This document shows, piece after piece, positions 44,701 to 54,050 of a DNA stretch of 64,000 bases. Position 1 is the first letter of the stretch; each line of letters begins with the position of its first letter. Where the stretch lies: the NCBI RefSeq assembly GCF_002949795.1, contig NZ_CP026692.1:865501-929500 (forward strand), in the 5' to 3' direction. The notes under the pieces are model-generated. The model searched no databases. It was not told the DNA's origin and saw only the letters and a program-made list of their open reading frames with translations. The DNA is from Nostoc sp. 'Lobaria pulmonaria (5183) cyanobiont'. GTDB lineage: Bacteria > Cyanobacteriota > Cyanobacteriia > Cyanobacteriales > Nostocaceae. Made by a program: the position numbers and the translations under genes.

Positions 44701-45784
44701 GGGATGGTCAAAACTATTACAGGGAGGAAAGCTTAATCCTGAAAAAACGAATCTTGCGATCGCCACGATCGAGCGCAACGCCCAGATCCAGGTGCAGCTA
44801 ATTGATGACTTGCTCGACATTTCCCGGATTCTGCAAGGCAAAATGAGCTTATCAGCCTCACCAATTGACCTGAATGCAGTGATTTCAGCCGCGTTAGAAA
44901 CGGTTCGGCTAGCCGCAGAAACTAAATCAATCCAAATTCACACGACCATTTCACCGATTATGGGAGTGGTAATCGGGGATGCAGGGCGATTGCAGCAGGT
45001 TGTGTGGAATCTTCTGTCTAATGCTGTTAAGTTTACACCTGAAGAAAAACAAGTCACGGTTGCCCTATCTCAAGTTGAAAATCACGCCCAAATTCAAATC
45101 ACCGACACCGGAAAAGGGATTCGTACCGACTTTTTGCCCTACGTGTTTGAGCATTTCCGACAAGAAGATGGCGCAACCACCCGCAAATTTGGCGGACTGG
45201 GCTTGGGATTAGCGATCGTGCGCCAAATTGTGGAAATGCACGGTGGAACGGTGACAGTAGACAGTTCAGGTGTTGGGCTAGGAGCTACATTTACGGTTAA
45301 AATTCCGCTTGCGCCTCAGTTAACTGAAGCACCAATCTTAAATCAATCACCCATTAAAGAGAGTGATGTGAGCGGCATTCACATTTTAGTCGTCGATGAT
45401 GAAACAGACTCGCGGGAGTTCATCGCTTTTGTTTTAGAGGAACGTGGCGCGATCGTTACTGCTGTTGGATCTGGCACTGATGCGTTGCAAGCGATCGCTC
45501 AATCCATTCCCAACATCATCATCAGTGACATTGGGATGCCAGAGATGGATGGCTATATGCTGATGCGACAAATTCGTACCTTTGGGCTTGAGCAAGGGGG
45601 ACAAATTCCCGCTATTGCCTTAACAGCTTATGCCGGAGAACTCGATCGGCAGCAAGCGATCGCTGCCGGATTTCAACGTCATGTCCCCAAACCTATCGAT
45701 CCAGAAGCTTTGGTGGCGATCGTCGTCGAAATGCGGACTTACAGCAGAATTCAGAGTTCAGAATTCAAAATTCAAAATAGTTAA
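41702..45784 (+). CDS. Hybrid histidine kinase, multi-PAS, with remnant first kinase
   Basis: A 1360-residue cytosolic sensor kinase. In order: PAS (about 5-130), coiled coil, a HisKA with ISHEFHTPLTLMLSPIEDLL but no ATPase domain behind it, a receiver (ILLADDNTDMRDYL, DLMMPGMDGFELL, YLIKPFS), three PAS domains, a GAF domain (about 815-970), a complete HisKA (FLAVLSHELRTPLNPILGW) plus ATPase (NLLSNAVKF, DTGKGI, GLGLGLAIVR), and a C-terminal receiver (ILVVDDETDS, SDIGMPEMDGYML, HVPKPID). The last residues (RIQSSEFKIQNS) come from an A/T-rich dispersed repeat. Signal and partner are unknown; no membrane segment is seen. Confidence 0.92.
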   Translation: MLNFQTLFESIPGLYIVYSLDFVIVGGSDAYFWATKTKREEVVGRHLFEVFPDNPDDPNGTGIQNLRTSLSSVLKYQKPHTMAVQKYDIRRPESEGGGFQERYWTPTNSPIFGENGEMTHIIHRVEDVTEFVQVQQQLNEQRQLNQSLQSRTEQMEREISARAQELQEVNEQVQAANEALSEFDRAKTVFFSNISHEFHTPLTLMLSPIEDLLLDIQAPLAPQQRDRLELVQRNGLRLLKLVNTLLEFSQQEAAGIEASSEPIASNWILPSAIAPSSLPARILLADDNTDMRDYLWRLLSQRYEVEVVTDGATALAAIQAQRPDLILSDLMMPGMDGFELLRQLRADPQRSELPVILLSAQPGEESRVSGLAAGADDYLIKPFSDRELLACIESILKQADIRKQAAQTLQASEQQLKLALKTSKLGSWQFDLKTNVLSVSDQCKFNYGLPIDADFSHQVLMERIHPEDRTWVQAAIQDSITNHTDYDVEYRNVWNDGSTHWVIVRGHPIYDEAGNPERMVGISIDITNRKQAEADLREAYVQWEAALAAGAIYTWRWKIAENLVIVNAAFAHLFGVDSVEAASGLPIELFIQAIHEEDRPQVTAAINQAIETGKEFISEYRVYTAAGEERWLAARGRVEYAADGTPLAFPGALADITERKQAEDAWRQISTELERQLRKFDAIASSVTDFIYTFDLSGRFTYVNQALLDLFQKTSAQTLGKNFFDLDYPIDLATRLQRQIQQVIETRQPLKDEMLYTSAFGTRAYEYIFVPLLGVNGMVEAVAGVTRDITDRKQIEATVKASNERLKLLSEVANDLLLNEDPKVFLASLFEKVSTYLGLEVYFNYLFQEDQQRLELQAYGGISEDIALSVKFLELGQGVCGYVVQHQKPAIVENALSKTDPLAVEVQSIGTRAYACHPLMVGERVLGTLGLGTRQRDHFTRDELDLMQTLANQVAAALERSRLVAELQARAEALDQSNRIKDEFLAVLSHELRTPLNPILGWSKLLQGGKLNPEKTNLAIATIERNAQIQVQLIDDLLDISRILQGKMSLSASPIDLNAVISAALETVRLAAETKSIQIHTTISPIMGVVIGDAGRLQQVVWNLLSNAVKFTPEEKQVTVALSQVENHAQIQITDTGKGIRTDFLPYVFEHFRQEDGATTRKFGGLGLGLAIVRQIVEMHGGTVTVDSSGVGLGATFTVKIPLAPQLTEAPILNQSPIKESDVSGIHILVVDDETDSREFIAFVLEERGAIVTAVGSGTDALQAIAQSIPNIIISDIGMPEMDGYMLMRQIRTFGLEQGGQIPAIALTAYAGELDRQQAIAAGFQRHVPKPIDPEALVAIVVEMRTYSRIQSSEFKIQNS

Positions 45785-46483
45785 AGAATCAGAATAACAT
45801 TTGATGAATAAATATACTAATTATTCTAGATTCCTTATAAATTATGACTCCTGACTTTTGGGTGCTGAATTCTTACAATTATTCTAAGAATAAATTATTT
45901 ATACGCACTATAAAAAGGAATATTAGCACTCTGAAATAATTAAAAAAATATTCATTTACAAGTTTTATAGAGCTTGATAAATAGGTCGGCGTAAATAATT
46001 ATCGTTGGGATAAAGCAGAGGGCAGGGAGCAGGGAGCAAAAAGAAAAAGGGTTTGAGCCTTGTTTACTTTTCTTCACACAGTTTGGTTTGATTGTACCAA
46101 CTTACTTAGTTAAATATTTTTCTTCTAGATGTGTTGACAATCAAAATATACGCGAATAAATGATATACTAAAGATTACATCAAGCTATTGAGAGCGTGAT
46201 AATTTGTCCTCCAAATATTATGATGGAGTTATTTACTAACATCTATCAAAAGAAATAAAAATTGTATTTCTTTAGTAAGATCCAAAAATACTGAGTCATA
46301 GATACTTTAGGTAAAGAAGAACACGATTTAAGTGTCTGCTAAAAAGCTGATACTTGTAGGTACACAGATAAATTATATTTATCTGTGTTGTTTCGTTTTT
46401 ATATGTGTCTAACAAAAGGTGGAGGCTTATTTGTCTCGCTTAGAAAGTTAGCAATGCAAACATCGTCATTTAGTGGAGTTGCT
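45785..46483. other. Spacer upstream of sucrose synthase
   Basis: About 700 bases, A/T-rich, containing the second MITE-like copy and the promoter region of susA. No gene seen. The sequence between the MITE and susA has no clear promoter by eye. Confidence 0.5.
45982..46104 (+). mobile_element. MITE-like dispersed element, copy 2
   Basis: The 123-bp segment from TAGGTCGGCGT to TACCAACTTA matches the element at 7324-7445 read in the opposite direction. The ends and the right third are best conserved; the middle (GCAGAGGGCAGGGAGCAGG) differs. No coding potential. Confidence 0.65.
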
Positions 46484-48904
46484 ATGTCTGAATTGCTTCA
46501 AGCAGTCTTAGATAGTGAAGAAAGAAGTGATTTACGTTCCTTTCTTAGTGAATTACGCCAACAAGAAAAGAAGTACTTGCTGCGGAACGATATACTCAAT
46601 GTATATAGTGAGTATTGCTCCAAGTCCCAAAAACCTGAGACTTTTTACACTTCTTCGGAGTTAGGCAAACTCATTTACTATACTCAGGAAATAATTCAGG
46701 AGGACTCAAACTTCTGTTTCATCATCCGTTCTAAGATTGCCAGCCAAGAAGTTTATTGGTTGACATCAGACTTAAGCATTGAGCCGATGACGGTGCAGGA
46801 TTTGTTGGATCTACGCGATCGCTTGGTGAACAAATATCATCCTAACGAGGGCGGCCTGCTAGAATTGGACTTCGGCCCGTTTTATGACTACTCCCCAGTC
46901 ATCCGCGACCCCAAAAATATTGGTAAGGGGGTAGAATTTCTCAACCGCTATCTTTCCAGCCAACTATTTCAAGACTCCAAACAATTGCTGGATAGCTTGT
47001 TGAATTTCTTGCGTTTGCACCAATACAACGGTGTTCAGCTGCTGCTCAACGATCGCATTCAATCACAGCAGCTACTTTCCCAACAAGTTAAAAAAGCCAT
47101 AACTTTTGTTAGCGATCGCCCCGATGATGAACCTTACGAACAATTCCGATTCCAATTGCAGTCAATGGGTTTTGAGCCAGGTTGGGGTAACACCGCAGCG
47201 CGAGTGGGGGAAACTTTAAATATTCTCGATGAATTGATTGATTCTGCCGATCCTCAGACCCTAGAAGCTTTCATTTCTCGTGTGCCGATGATTTTTAGAA
47301 TCGTCTTGGTGTCAGCTCACGGTTGGTTTGGGCAAGAGGGAGTTTTAGGGCGTCCCGATACCGGCGGGCAGGTAGTTTACGTCCTTGACCAGGCAAAGAG
47401 CCTAGAGAAGCAGCTACAAGAAGATGTCCTGCTTGCGGGTTTAGAGAAATTGAATGTCCAGCCAAAGGTAATTATTCTCACCCGCTTGATTCCCAATAGT
47501 GATGGTACTCTTTGTAATCAACGGCTAGAAAAAGTCCACGATACCGAAAATGCCTGGATTTTGCGAGTGCCTTTACGGGATTTTAACCCTAACATGACTC
47601 AAAACTGGATTTCCCGGTTTGAGTTTTGGCCTTATCTAGAAACTTTTGCCATTGATTCCGAAAGAGAACTAAGGGCAGAATTTCACGGCACACCTGACTT
47701 AATAGTTGGAAACTATACTGATGGGAATTTAGTAGCATTCTTGCTGGCGCGACGGCTGAAAGTTACTCAATGCAATGTTGCCCATGCTTTAGAAAAATCT
47801 AAATACTTGTTCAGTAACCTCTACTGGCAAGAATTAGAGGAGAAATATCATTTTTCTTTGCAATTCACTGCTGATTTGATTGCGATGAATGCAGCCAATT
47901 TTGTGATTAGCAGCACCTACCAAGAAATTGTCGGAACACCGGATAGTGTGGGACAGTATGAGTCTTATAAGTGCTTCACCATGCCGGAGTTATACCATGT
48001 TACCAATGGCATTGAATTATTTAGTCCCAAATTTAATGTTGTACCGCCTGGAGTAAACGAAAATAATTACTTCCCCTACACCCGGAATAAAGACCGCGTG
48101 GAGAGCGATCGCCAACGCCTTGCAGAAATGCTTTTTACTCTGGAAGACCCCACGCAAATCTTTGGCAAACTCGACGATCCTAACAAGCGCCCTCTCTTCT
48201 CAATGGCGCGTCTTGACCACATCAAAAACCTCACAGGTTTAGCTGAATGTTATGGTCAAAGTAAAGAATTACAAGAGCATTGCAATTTAATTTTGGTGGC
48301 GGGTAAATTGCGCGTCGAAGAATCAGGCGACAACGAAGAACGTGACGAAATTATCAAACTTTACCAAATTATTGATCAGTACAATCTCCACGGGAAAATT
48401 CGGTGGCTGGGTGTGCGCCTGACTAAAACTGATTCTGGTGAAATTTACCGAGTCATTGCCGATCATCAGGGAATTTTTGTACAACCAGCTTTATTTGAAG
48501 CTTTTGGTTTAACAATTTTAGAAGCAATGGTTTCAGGATTGCCAACTTTTGCCACACAGTTTGGTGGGCCATTAGAGATTATTCAAGATAAGGTGAATGG
48601 ATTTTATATTAACCCGACAAATTTAGAGGAGACAGCCACAAAAATTATAGAATTCATTACTAAATGCGAACAAAATCCCAACTATTGGAATGAAATTTCG
48701 CAGCGAGGAGTTGACCGAGTTTACAGCACCTATACTTGGAAAATTCACACTACCAAGCTGTTATCGTTAGCAAGAATTTATGGCTTCTGGAACTTTACCT
48801 CAAAAGAAAATCGGGAAGATTTGTTACGCTATATAGAGGCTTTGTTCTATTTAATTTACAAGCCAAGAGCGCAACAGCTATTAGAGCAGCATAAGTACCG
48901 TTAG
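46484..48904 (+). CDS. susA: Sucrose synthase
   Basis: An 806-residue GT4-type enzyme closely resembling heterocystous cyanobacterial sucrose synthases from its first residues (MSELLQAVLDSEERSDLRSF). Features are VSAHGWFGQEGVLGRPDTGG, NYTDGNLVAFLL, the family's HALEKSKYL block, and the donor-site segment FVQPALFEAFGLTILEAMVS. It reversibly cleaves sucrose with a nucleoside diphosphate; in filamentous strains it feeds carbon to diazotrophic growth. The ATG at 46484, with GGAG upstream, is chosen over longer frames from 46385. Confidence 0.97.
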   Translation: MSELLQAVLDSEERSDLRSFLSELRQQEKKYLLRNDILNVYSEYCSKSQKPETFYTSSELGKLIYYTQEIIQEDSNFCFIIRSKIASQEVYWLTSDLSIEPMTVQDLLDLRDRLVNKYHPNEGGLLELDFGPFYDYSPVIRDPKNIGKGVEFLNRYLSSQLFQDSKQLLDSLLNFLRLHQYNGVQLLLNDRIQSQQLLSQQVKKAITFVSDRPDDEPYEQFRFQLQSMGFEPGWGNTAARVGETLNILDELIDSADPQTLEAFISRVPMIFRIVLVSAHGWFGQEGVLGRPDTGGQVVYVLDQAKSLEKQLQEDVLLAGLEKLNVQPKVIILTRLIPNSDGTLCNQRLEKVHDTENAWILRVPLRDFNPNMTQNWISRFEFWPYLETFAIDSERELRAEFHGTPDLIVGNYTDGNLVAFLLARRLKVTQCNVAHALEKSKYLFSNLYWQELEEKYHFSLQFTADLIAMNAANFVISSTYQEIVGTPDSVGQYESYKCFTMPELYHVTNGIELFSPKFNVVPPGVNENNYFPYTRNKDRVESDRQRLAEMLFTLEDPTQIFGKLDDPNKRPLFSMARLDHIKNLTGLAECYGQSKELQEHCNLILVAGKLRVEESGDNEERDEIIKLYQIIDQYNLHGKIRWLGVRLTKTDSGEIYRVIADHQGIFVQPALFEAFGLTILEAMVSGLPTFATQFGGPLEIIQDKVNGFYINPTNLEETATKIIEFITKCEQNPNYWNEISQRGVDRVYSTYTWKIHTTKLLSLARIYGFWNFTSKENREDLLRYIEALFYLIYKPRAQQLLEQHKYR

Positions 48905-48914
48905 TTTGTCATTT

Positions 48915-48951
48915 GTCATTTGTCATTAGCTAAAGACTAAAGACAAATGAC
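48915..48951 (+). terminator. Possible terminator of susA from dispersed repeat
   Basis: GTCATTTGTC and GACAAATGAC form a ten-base stem, just after the susA stop, within a GTCATTT heptamer run. No T-run follows on the plus strand. Function as a terminator is uncertain. Confidence 0.4.
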
Positions 48952-48965
48952 TAAAGCACAAATAA

Positions 48966-49517
48966 CTAAATTGTCAATGCACTCCAAGTTCGTTGACCAA
49001 CTATTCCATCTACTCCTAAATTTTGCTGATTTTGAAAGGCTTTGATAGCAGTCTCTGTTAGTGCGCCAAAAATCCCATCCACCCTCACAGCATAACCGTT
49101 AGACACTAATAGCTGTTGTAAGGCTCTGACAGCAATACCAGAACTACCAAAATAAAGAGTCGGTAGTTGGCTGCTAAACTTCTGGAACCGTCCTGTAGCC
49201 TTTGTACGGACTTTACCTCCAGACTGAAAAGATTTCTTAGGCTTACCTAAGTTAGAAGAAACTAGTCCCAGATTCTTTTTGCTGATTTTCTGAAGTATGC
49301 GTTCTTTTTCTAGTTTCAGCGCTGAGAGAGAAGCCTGGGAAATCCCATCTGTCTGCATGAATTCAGGTGGTGTAACTTTAGCAGCTATCTCTAACTGACT
49401 CTGTTTTGACTGGTTTACGTCATTTTCCATCTGAAATAATTGCTGCTGTGGCAAATTAGCCCCAGATGCTTGTCTTATTGTTAACTCGCCCGTCATCATC
49501 AGGCTAATTTCAGTCAT
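48966..49517 (-). CDS. Peptidoglycan-binding-domain protein
   Basis: A 183-residue protein. Residues about 118-181 are a PG_binding_1 domain (GSSGIAVRALQQLLVSNGYA, GIFGALTETAIKAFQNQQNL, VDGIVGQRTWSAL). The N-terminal half is polar, rich in Gln/Lys/Ser. There is no clear signal peptide. It should bind peptidoglycan, but the export route is unclear. It converges with susA. Confidence 0.85.
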   Translation of the reverse strand: MTEISLMMTGELTIRQASGANLPQQQLFQMENDVNQSKQSQLEIAAKVTPPEFMQTDGISQASLSALKLEKERILQKISKKNLGLVSSNLGKPKKSFQSGGKVRTKATGRFQKFSSQLPTLYFGSSGIAVRALQQLLVSNGYAVRVDGIFGALTETAIKAFQNQQNLGVDGIVGQRTWSALTI

Positions 49518-50365
49518 TTTAGTTTAACCAATATTTCTTTTAACCAACAACATTGTTGCTGTTCGGGATAGTACATACTGACCAAATAAAAAAGTCATGT
49601 ACTAATTTTTCCAGATAATATTTTCATGTTCATATTTGCTCACCTCCGATTCCATTTAATCAGATTAATATACTTAATCAAGCCATCAAGTTATCAGACA
49701 TACTATCTAAATCGATCGTTTAGACAATAACATACTATACGAGCGTCTGGGAATGCCATCAAACAAATTTACCTAGTTATATTTGGATCGTGCTTGGTAT
49801 GCTATGTTGCTTTTATCATATTTATACTGTCAGTAAAAATACTACTCAATTCATCGAGTCAGTTTTTTAACTATTGATTAAAAGCTCTTAATTAATTTCA
49901 AATACTTTTTCCTATTTTATATCAAGTTCGGTTAATTACTTATAATTACCACATCTGTGCAAAAATCCCAAAAGCCTCTTTCCCCCGGCTCCCAGCAATA
50001 ACTGCGATCTAAATGATAAGTCTTTAGTCGAACACGATATTACAGGGGGTTATAAACTTTTTATCAATCACAACTTATGTCGCTCTTTCAACCTATTCTC
50101 AGAAAGCGCACACTTTAACCTCAAAAGAATGAAACCGCACAACCTTGTTGCACGGTATTAAATTTGAGTTAAAGTTTAGATACTACATGACAAAATTACA
50201 CAGGGGCACTGAACATAATGTTTGTACAATTCCTTGTCTAGTCTGTGTTAATTTTTATATCATTTTGAAACTTTGAGAAAGGATGTACCTTGATAAAAAG
50301 CGTGTAGGTGTAGGCCGCCCTTAGATATCGCTTAGTACTCTCAGTTATGGATATTGAAAAACTTT
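49518..50365. other. Long gene-free region
   Basis: About 850 bases with no convincing gene. It is A/T-rich and should contain the promoter of the peptidoglycan-binding gene at its left end. Near 50311 is a GTGTAGGTGTAGGCCG sequence, a diverged relative of the repeat near 4.28 and 53.9 kb. No terminator or RNA gene can be supported by eye. Confidence 0.5.
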
Positions 50366-51082
50366 TTACCTTTTTTCATCTCGCCACAAAGCAATACCGC
50401 CTAATAAACCAGTGATATTGGGGATGAGTTTGACATTTAACGGTAGCTGTAAATTCACTCTCACAGCTTCACCACCGCCAATGTAAAGGTAGTCATAATT
50501 AAACAGATGTTGCAAAGATGCGATCGCTTTTTCTAAACGCCTATTCCATCTTTTCTCACCAATTTTTTCTAACTCTGCACGCCCCAACTGCTGCTCGAAA
50601 GTCTCCCCTTTGCGAAACGGATGATGCCCCATTTCCATATTTGGTACTAGCTTACCATCTACAAATAAAGCCGAACCAAACCCCGTACCCAGAGTAATCA
50701 CCAATTCGACACCTTTACCTGCGATCGCACCAAAACCCTGCATGTCTGCATCATTAATCACCCGTACAGGCTTGTTTAAGTGTTTTAATAATGCTGTTTC
50801 CAAATTAAATCCAATCCAATCTGGATGTAAGTTTACGGCTGTCTCTGTGACTCCAGACCGTACCACACCAGGAAAACCGACCGAAACGCGATGAAATTCA
50901 CTTTGAGCCGCTGCTAACTCAACAATTGCATTAATTACAACCTCCGGTGTCGCAGGTTGAGGTGTATCTAAACGCGCCCTTTTCGTTATAGGATTCCCTG
51001 TAATATCTAAAACCATAGCCTTAACGCCACTACCGCCAATATCAACCGATAGGGTACGAATCGATCCATTTTCTTCAACCAT
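50366..51082 (-). CDS. ROK-family kinase, polyphosphate-glucokinase-like
   Basis: A 238-residue ROK protein. LSVDIGGSGVKAMVLDITG is the phosphate-binding start, VINDADMQGFG carries the catalytic Asp, and VITLGTGFGSALFVDGKLV and YLYIGGGEAV complete the fold. Length and motifs agree with cyanobacterial polyphosphate glucokinases, which phosphorylate glucose with polyphosphate. ATP-dependent use cannot be excluded. Confidence 0.82.
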   Translation of the reverse strand: MVEENGSIRTLSVDIGGSGVKAMVLDITGNPITKRARLDTPQPATPEVVINAIVELAAAQSEFHRVSVGFPGVVRSGVTETAVNLHPDWIGFNLETALLKHLNKPVRVINDADMQGFGAIAGKGVELVITLGTGFGSALFVDGKLVPNMEMGHHPFRKGETFEQQLGRAELEKIGEKRWNRRLEKAIASLQHLFNYDYLYIGGGEAVRVNLQLPLNVKLIPNITGLLGGIALWRDEKR

Positions 51083-51404
51083 TGAGTTACATCCTTGTTA
51101 ATGCTTGTTATTTCGTTATTATGCTCTGCTGCATTTGATAATATCTGGATATTTGGAGAGTCTTTATATTGGTGGGGAGTGGGGAGATGGGGGAGCAGGG
51201 GAGCAAGGGAGAAGTTGCAGTAAGTTTTATCCCCTCTGCCTCTTATACCCCATGCCCAATGCCCAAAGTTAAAAATCCCATACATTCGATGCCGGACAGC
51301 ATCTAGATTTGTTAATCTAAGAATAATAGAGATAGTACTGGCGTAGCTGCTTAAAATCTATCAAGCAGCAAATTTCTATTAAAAGTAATATAAGAGAAAG
51401 AATT
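51083..51404. other. Intergenic region with G-rich low-complexity repeat
   Basis: The 322 bases between divergent genes hold a GGGGAGTGGGGAGATGGGGG-type sequence near 51175 and promoters for both neighbours. No gene. Open frames here are G/A-rich artefacts. Confidence 0.5.
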
Positions 51405-51908
51405 ATGACGGCCTTTGAACCTCAAAGCATCCGCTCGTATAGCCAAGAAGATGTCCAACAAATTCTGCACTTAGCGATCGCTCGTCAAGCAGATGATAAA
51501 GACACAGAATTTTCTTATGAGCATATATTAGAAATTGCTGCTGAGTTAGAAATTTCACCTGAGTCTTTAAAATTAGCAGAACGCGATTGGGTATTACAAC
51601 AAGGCCAAGTTCAACAGCGAAAAGCTTTTGACGCCTACCGCATCAGAAGATTTCAGAAGCGTTTAAGCAAATATGCAATTTTCAATGGCTTTTTTATACT
51701 GCTTGATTTAATCACTGGTGGCGGAATTTCTTGGTCGCTGTACATTTTACTATTCTGTGGATTGCCTGTAGCGCTTGATGTCTGGAATACCTTTCAAATT
51801 AAAGGCGAAGAGTATGAAATGGCATTCCAAAAATGGAGTCGTAACCATCAGATTAAGAAAACCATTAGCACAGTTTTGAATAAGTGGTTTAAAGTATTAC
51901 AGGCTTAA
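51405..51908 (+). CDS. 2TM-domain protein
   Basis: A 167-residue protein. The N-terminal half is soluble (YSQEDVQQILHLAIARQADD, then YEHILEIAAELEISPESLKL). Residues about 85-145 form two membrane helices (YAIFNGFFILLDLITGG and WSLYILLFCGLPVALDVW), as in 2TM-domain proteins of cyanobacteria. Function unknown. A perfect terminator hairpin follows. Confidence 0.8.
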   Translation: MTAFEPQSIRSYSQEDVQQILHLAIARQADDKDTEFSYEHILEIAAELEISPESLKLAERDWVLQQGQVQQRKAFDAYRIRRFQKRLSKYAIFNGFFILLDLITGGGISWSLYILLFCGLPVALDVWNTFQIKGEEYEMAFQKWSRNHQIKKTISTVLNKWFKVLQA

Positions 51909-51939
51909 TAAAAAACTTTCCCTAACTCATCTCTACTTA

Positions 51940-51968
51940 ATTCCCCCCAGAAACGGGGGGAATATTTT
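51940..51968 (+). terminator. Intrinsic terminator
   Basis: ATTCCCCCC (51940-51948) and GGGGGGAAT (51955-51963) form a nine-base stem with a six-base loop, followed by ATTTTG. It ends the 2TM gene. It also lies just past the stop of the convergent CpcS-like gene, so it may work in both directions. Confidence 0.85.
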
Positions 51969-51978
51969 GCGATGCGAA

Positions 51979-52545
51979 CTAACTAGATACTGAATTAGCC
52001 GCCTCGGAAACCTTCTCAGGGGGTGGAAAGCCACCCATACGAATCTCAGAAGTGAAGGAAGTAATACTAAATCCACCAAAACTCTTGAGGACATTTACCC
52101 GCATTCGCAAATTGGGGCTAGCAAACCACAGGCGTTCCTCTGAGAAGATGGTTTCATCTTCTGTAGTTAGGATCAAAGCACCATCGCTGTCAATTTTATA
52201 GCGTCCGGCAACTGGAGTTTTATTGGCATCAACTATTTCTCTCAGTAACCTGCCTTGGGTGGGATTATCCGCATCAGGTACTGAAACTAACACAATTGAA
52301 CCACTATGTTTTGTTTGATCCTTGTCCATTGTGCCATTCCAGATAATTTTGGTAGCACAGGAAGCAGAACTAGGATTAATATTATAACTTTGACACAGCT
52401 TGACGGCTTCTGGATGATCTACTGCCAGCGCCTCAATGATAATATCTGACTTGCTATGTTCCGATTGGTTAAAAGCCAAATGTTGACTAGTACGATGAGA
52501 AAACCATTTACCAGCACTTAACTGAAAAAACTCTTCAATATTCAT
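51979..52545 (-). CDS. CpcS/CpeS-like phycobiliprotein lyase
   Basis: A 188-residue protein starting [20 protein letters not shown], a start characteristic of CpcS/CpeS chromophore lyases, with [37 protein letters not shown] and FTSEIRMG as later family features. These lyases attach phycobilins to phycobiliprotein cysteines. The HEAT-repeat gene upstream on the same strand fits a phycobilisome theme. The specific subunit acted on is not known. Confidence 0.85.
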   Translation of the reverse strand: MNIEEFFQLSAGKWFSHRTSQHLAFNQSEHSKSDIIIEALAVDHPEAVKLCQSYNINPSSASCATKIIWNGTMDKDQTKHSGSIVLVSVPDADNPTQGRLLREIVDANKTPVAGRYKIDSDGALILTTEDETIFSEERLWFASPNLRMRVNVLKSFGGFSITSFTSEIRMGGFPPPEKVSEAANSVSS

Positions 52546-52620
52546 GAATGAAATTACCCTGCATCAAAATGCTAAAATTCCCGCTTAATTATTATTAAAA
52601 GATAGCAGGAAGCTCTAATA

Positions 52621-53301
52621 TTAAGCTTGATTGCCTATTTCCTCAAGCTTCTTGAGGCCAATTCTGGCTGCCTCAGCAACGTTGAAATGATTGTCTTTTT
52701 CCAGGTATTTTAAAGCTGAGACACTCTTGGGAGTGGGAAGATTTCCCAAGGCTTCTGCCAAACGCTGCCTCACTAACCAATCATCTGATTGGGCGAAGCG
52801 CAGAATCTTATCTACAGATTCGATGTCTTGAATTTCTCCCAGTGCAGAGATTGCAGCTTGTTGCAATACGACTTCTTTGCTATCCAATGCCTGAATAAGA
52901 ATTTGATGGGCACGGGGATCTTTAATATTACCTAGAGAAACAGCTGCACTAAAACGTACTAGCCAATCAGTATCTTCATAAAATGCCCGTGAAAGTACCT
53001 CAAAGGCTCTGGCATCACCCAAATATCCTAAAGCACCGGCGGCATCAGCGCGGATACCATAATCAGGGTCATTTTCGAGAATTTTTACCAAAATAGAATA
53101 ACATTCTGGCGTTGGCTTGATTCCCAGAGCAAATATTGCCATCGATCGCAGTTGCAAAGATTCGTCGTCTAGTACCTTTTTAATCAAAGGAACTGCATCC
53201 TCAGCCGCAACGTGACGCAGATTAGCAAGGGCTACCATGCGATCGCGTAAATTCGGACTTTCTAGCTGAGTAGAAATTTCTTGTAAGCTTAGAGCTGCCA
53301 T
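52621..53301 (-). CDS. HEAT-repeat protein, phycobilisome-related type
   Basis: A 226-residue protein built of about six 31-residue HEAT repeats (LRSMAIFALGIKPTPECYSI, IRADAAGALGYLGDARAFEV, VRFSAAVSLGNIKDPRAHQI, VLQQAAISALGEIQDIESVD, VRQRLAEALGNLPTPKSVSA). This pattern is shared by CpcE/CpcF lyase subunits and NblB, and the neighbouring CpcS-like gene supports a role in bilin attachment or phycobilisome turnover. Which one cannot be told. Confidence 0.8.
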   Translation of the reverse strand: MAALSLQEISTQLESPNLRDRMVALANLRHVAAEDAVPLIKKVLDDESLQLRSMAIFALGIKPTPECYSILVKILENDPDYGIRADAAGALGYLGDARAFEVLSRAFYEDTDWLVRFSAAVSLGNIKDPRAHQILIQALDSKEVVLQQAAISALGEIQDIESVDKILRFAQSDDWLVRQRLAEALGNLPTPKSVSALKYLEKDNHFNVAEAARIGLKKLEEIGNQA

Positions 53302-53580
53302 TTAGTTCAAAGCGTTTTCTTTACTTATCTTAATTTACCCGATTTGTTGATCAGGCTGTCGCCATAGTGAAGTAGGAGTTTGGCGACTTTACAAAATGGC
53401 TCAATTATGAATAATAAAAAAGCGATCGCGCTTTACCAGTTGCAGAAGTCGGTGTAAAGCGTCTGCCAATTGGGAAAATCACCCGCATCCATAGCCCTCT
53501 CTAAGAAAAGGCGTACTTGGCAATTCGTTTAATAAATATTAAGTACATCTTCATCGTGAATTGGTATTACGACTTTATCC

Positions 53581-53901
53581 TTGAAGCCTTATTTAGCGCA
53601 GCTTCATAAAGAATTGGTATTAGAAACAAACAATGTTTTAGACTCTGAGGAAATTGTCAGTGTTACCTTTTCTGCAACTCCAGACTTGGATGCAATGTTT
53701 CCGCCTGCGGTGGCACGTCGTCGTCCTGGTTGGGATCAAATTCCTTTGCTAGATGTGCAACAGATGCAGGTTGCCAATAGCCTCGATCGCTGTATTCGGG
53801 TGCTAATCCACTTAAACACTCCTCTACCCCGGAATGCATTACGCCCAGTCTATCTGCATCGTGCTGCTCAGTTACGTCCAGATATAGCATTGTTACGTTA
53901 G
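53581..53901 (+). pseudogene. aroH: Chorismate mutase (AroH type), N-terminus lost
   Basis: The frame encodes LDSEEIVSVTFSATPDLDAM, GWDQIPLLDVQQMQV and SLDRCIRVLIHLNT, which match the C-terminal three quarters of monofunctional chorismate mutases. The N-terminal strand with the catalytic Arg (RAIRGATT in the family) is not encoded upstream in any frame. The only start is a TTG after an unrelated stretch. A dispersed repeat (GCGTAGGCGTAGCCCGTCG) begins right at the stop. Likely a dead gene; a second intact copy elsewhere would be expected. Confidence 0.72.
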
Positions 53902-54050
53902 GCGTAGGCGTAGCCCGTCGCAGACATCGCTTTGCAAGACTTTAGTTACAGCAAATTTCAGATAAATAGACCACAGTGATTGAACCAACAGAAGGCATCA
54001 TCTTCAGTAATGTAATTTACAGCTTCAGTCATTGCTTGGTGGTATTGAGT

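Noticed and set aside
51007..51285. 92-codon minus-strand frame upstream of the ROK gene
   Set aside because: It crosses a G-rich low-complexity stretch and overlaps the start of the ROK gene in another frame.
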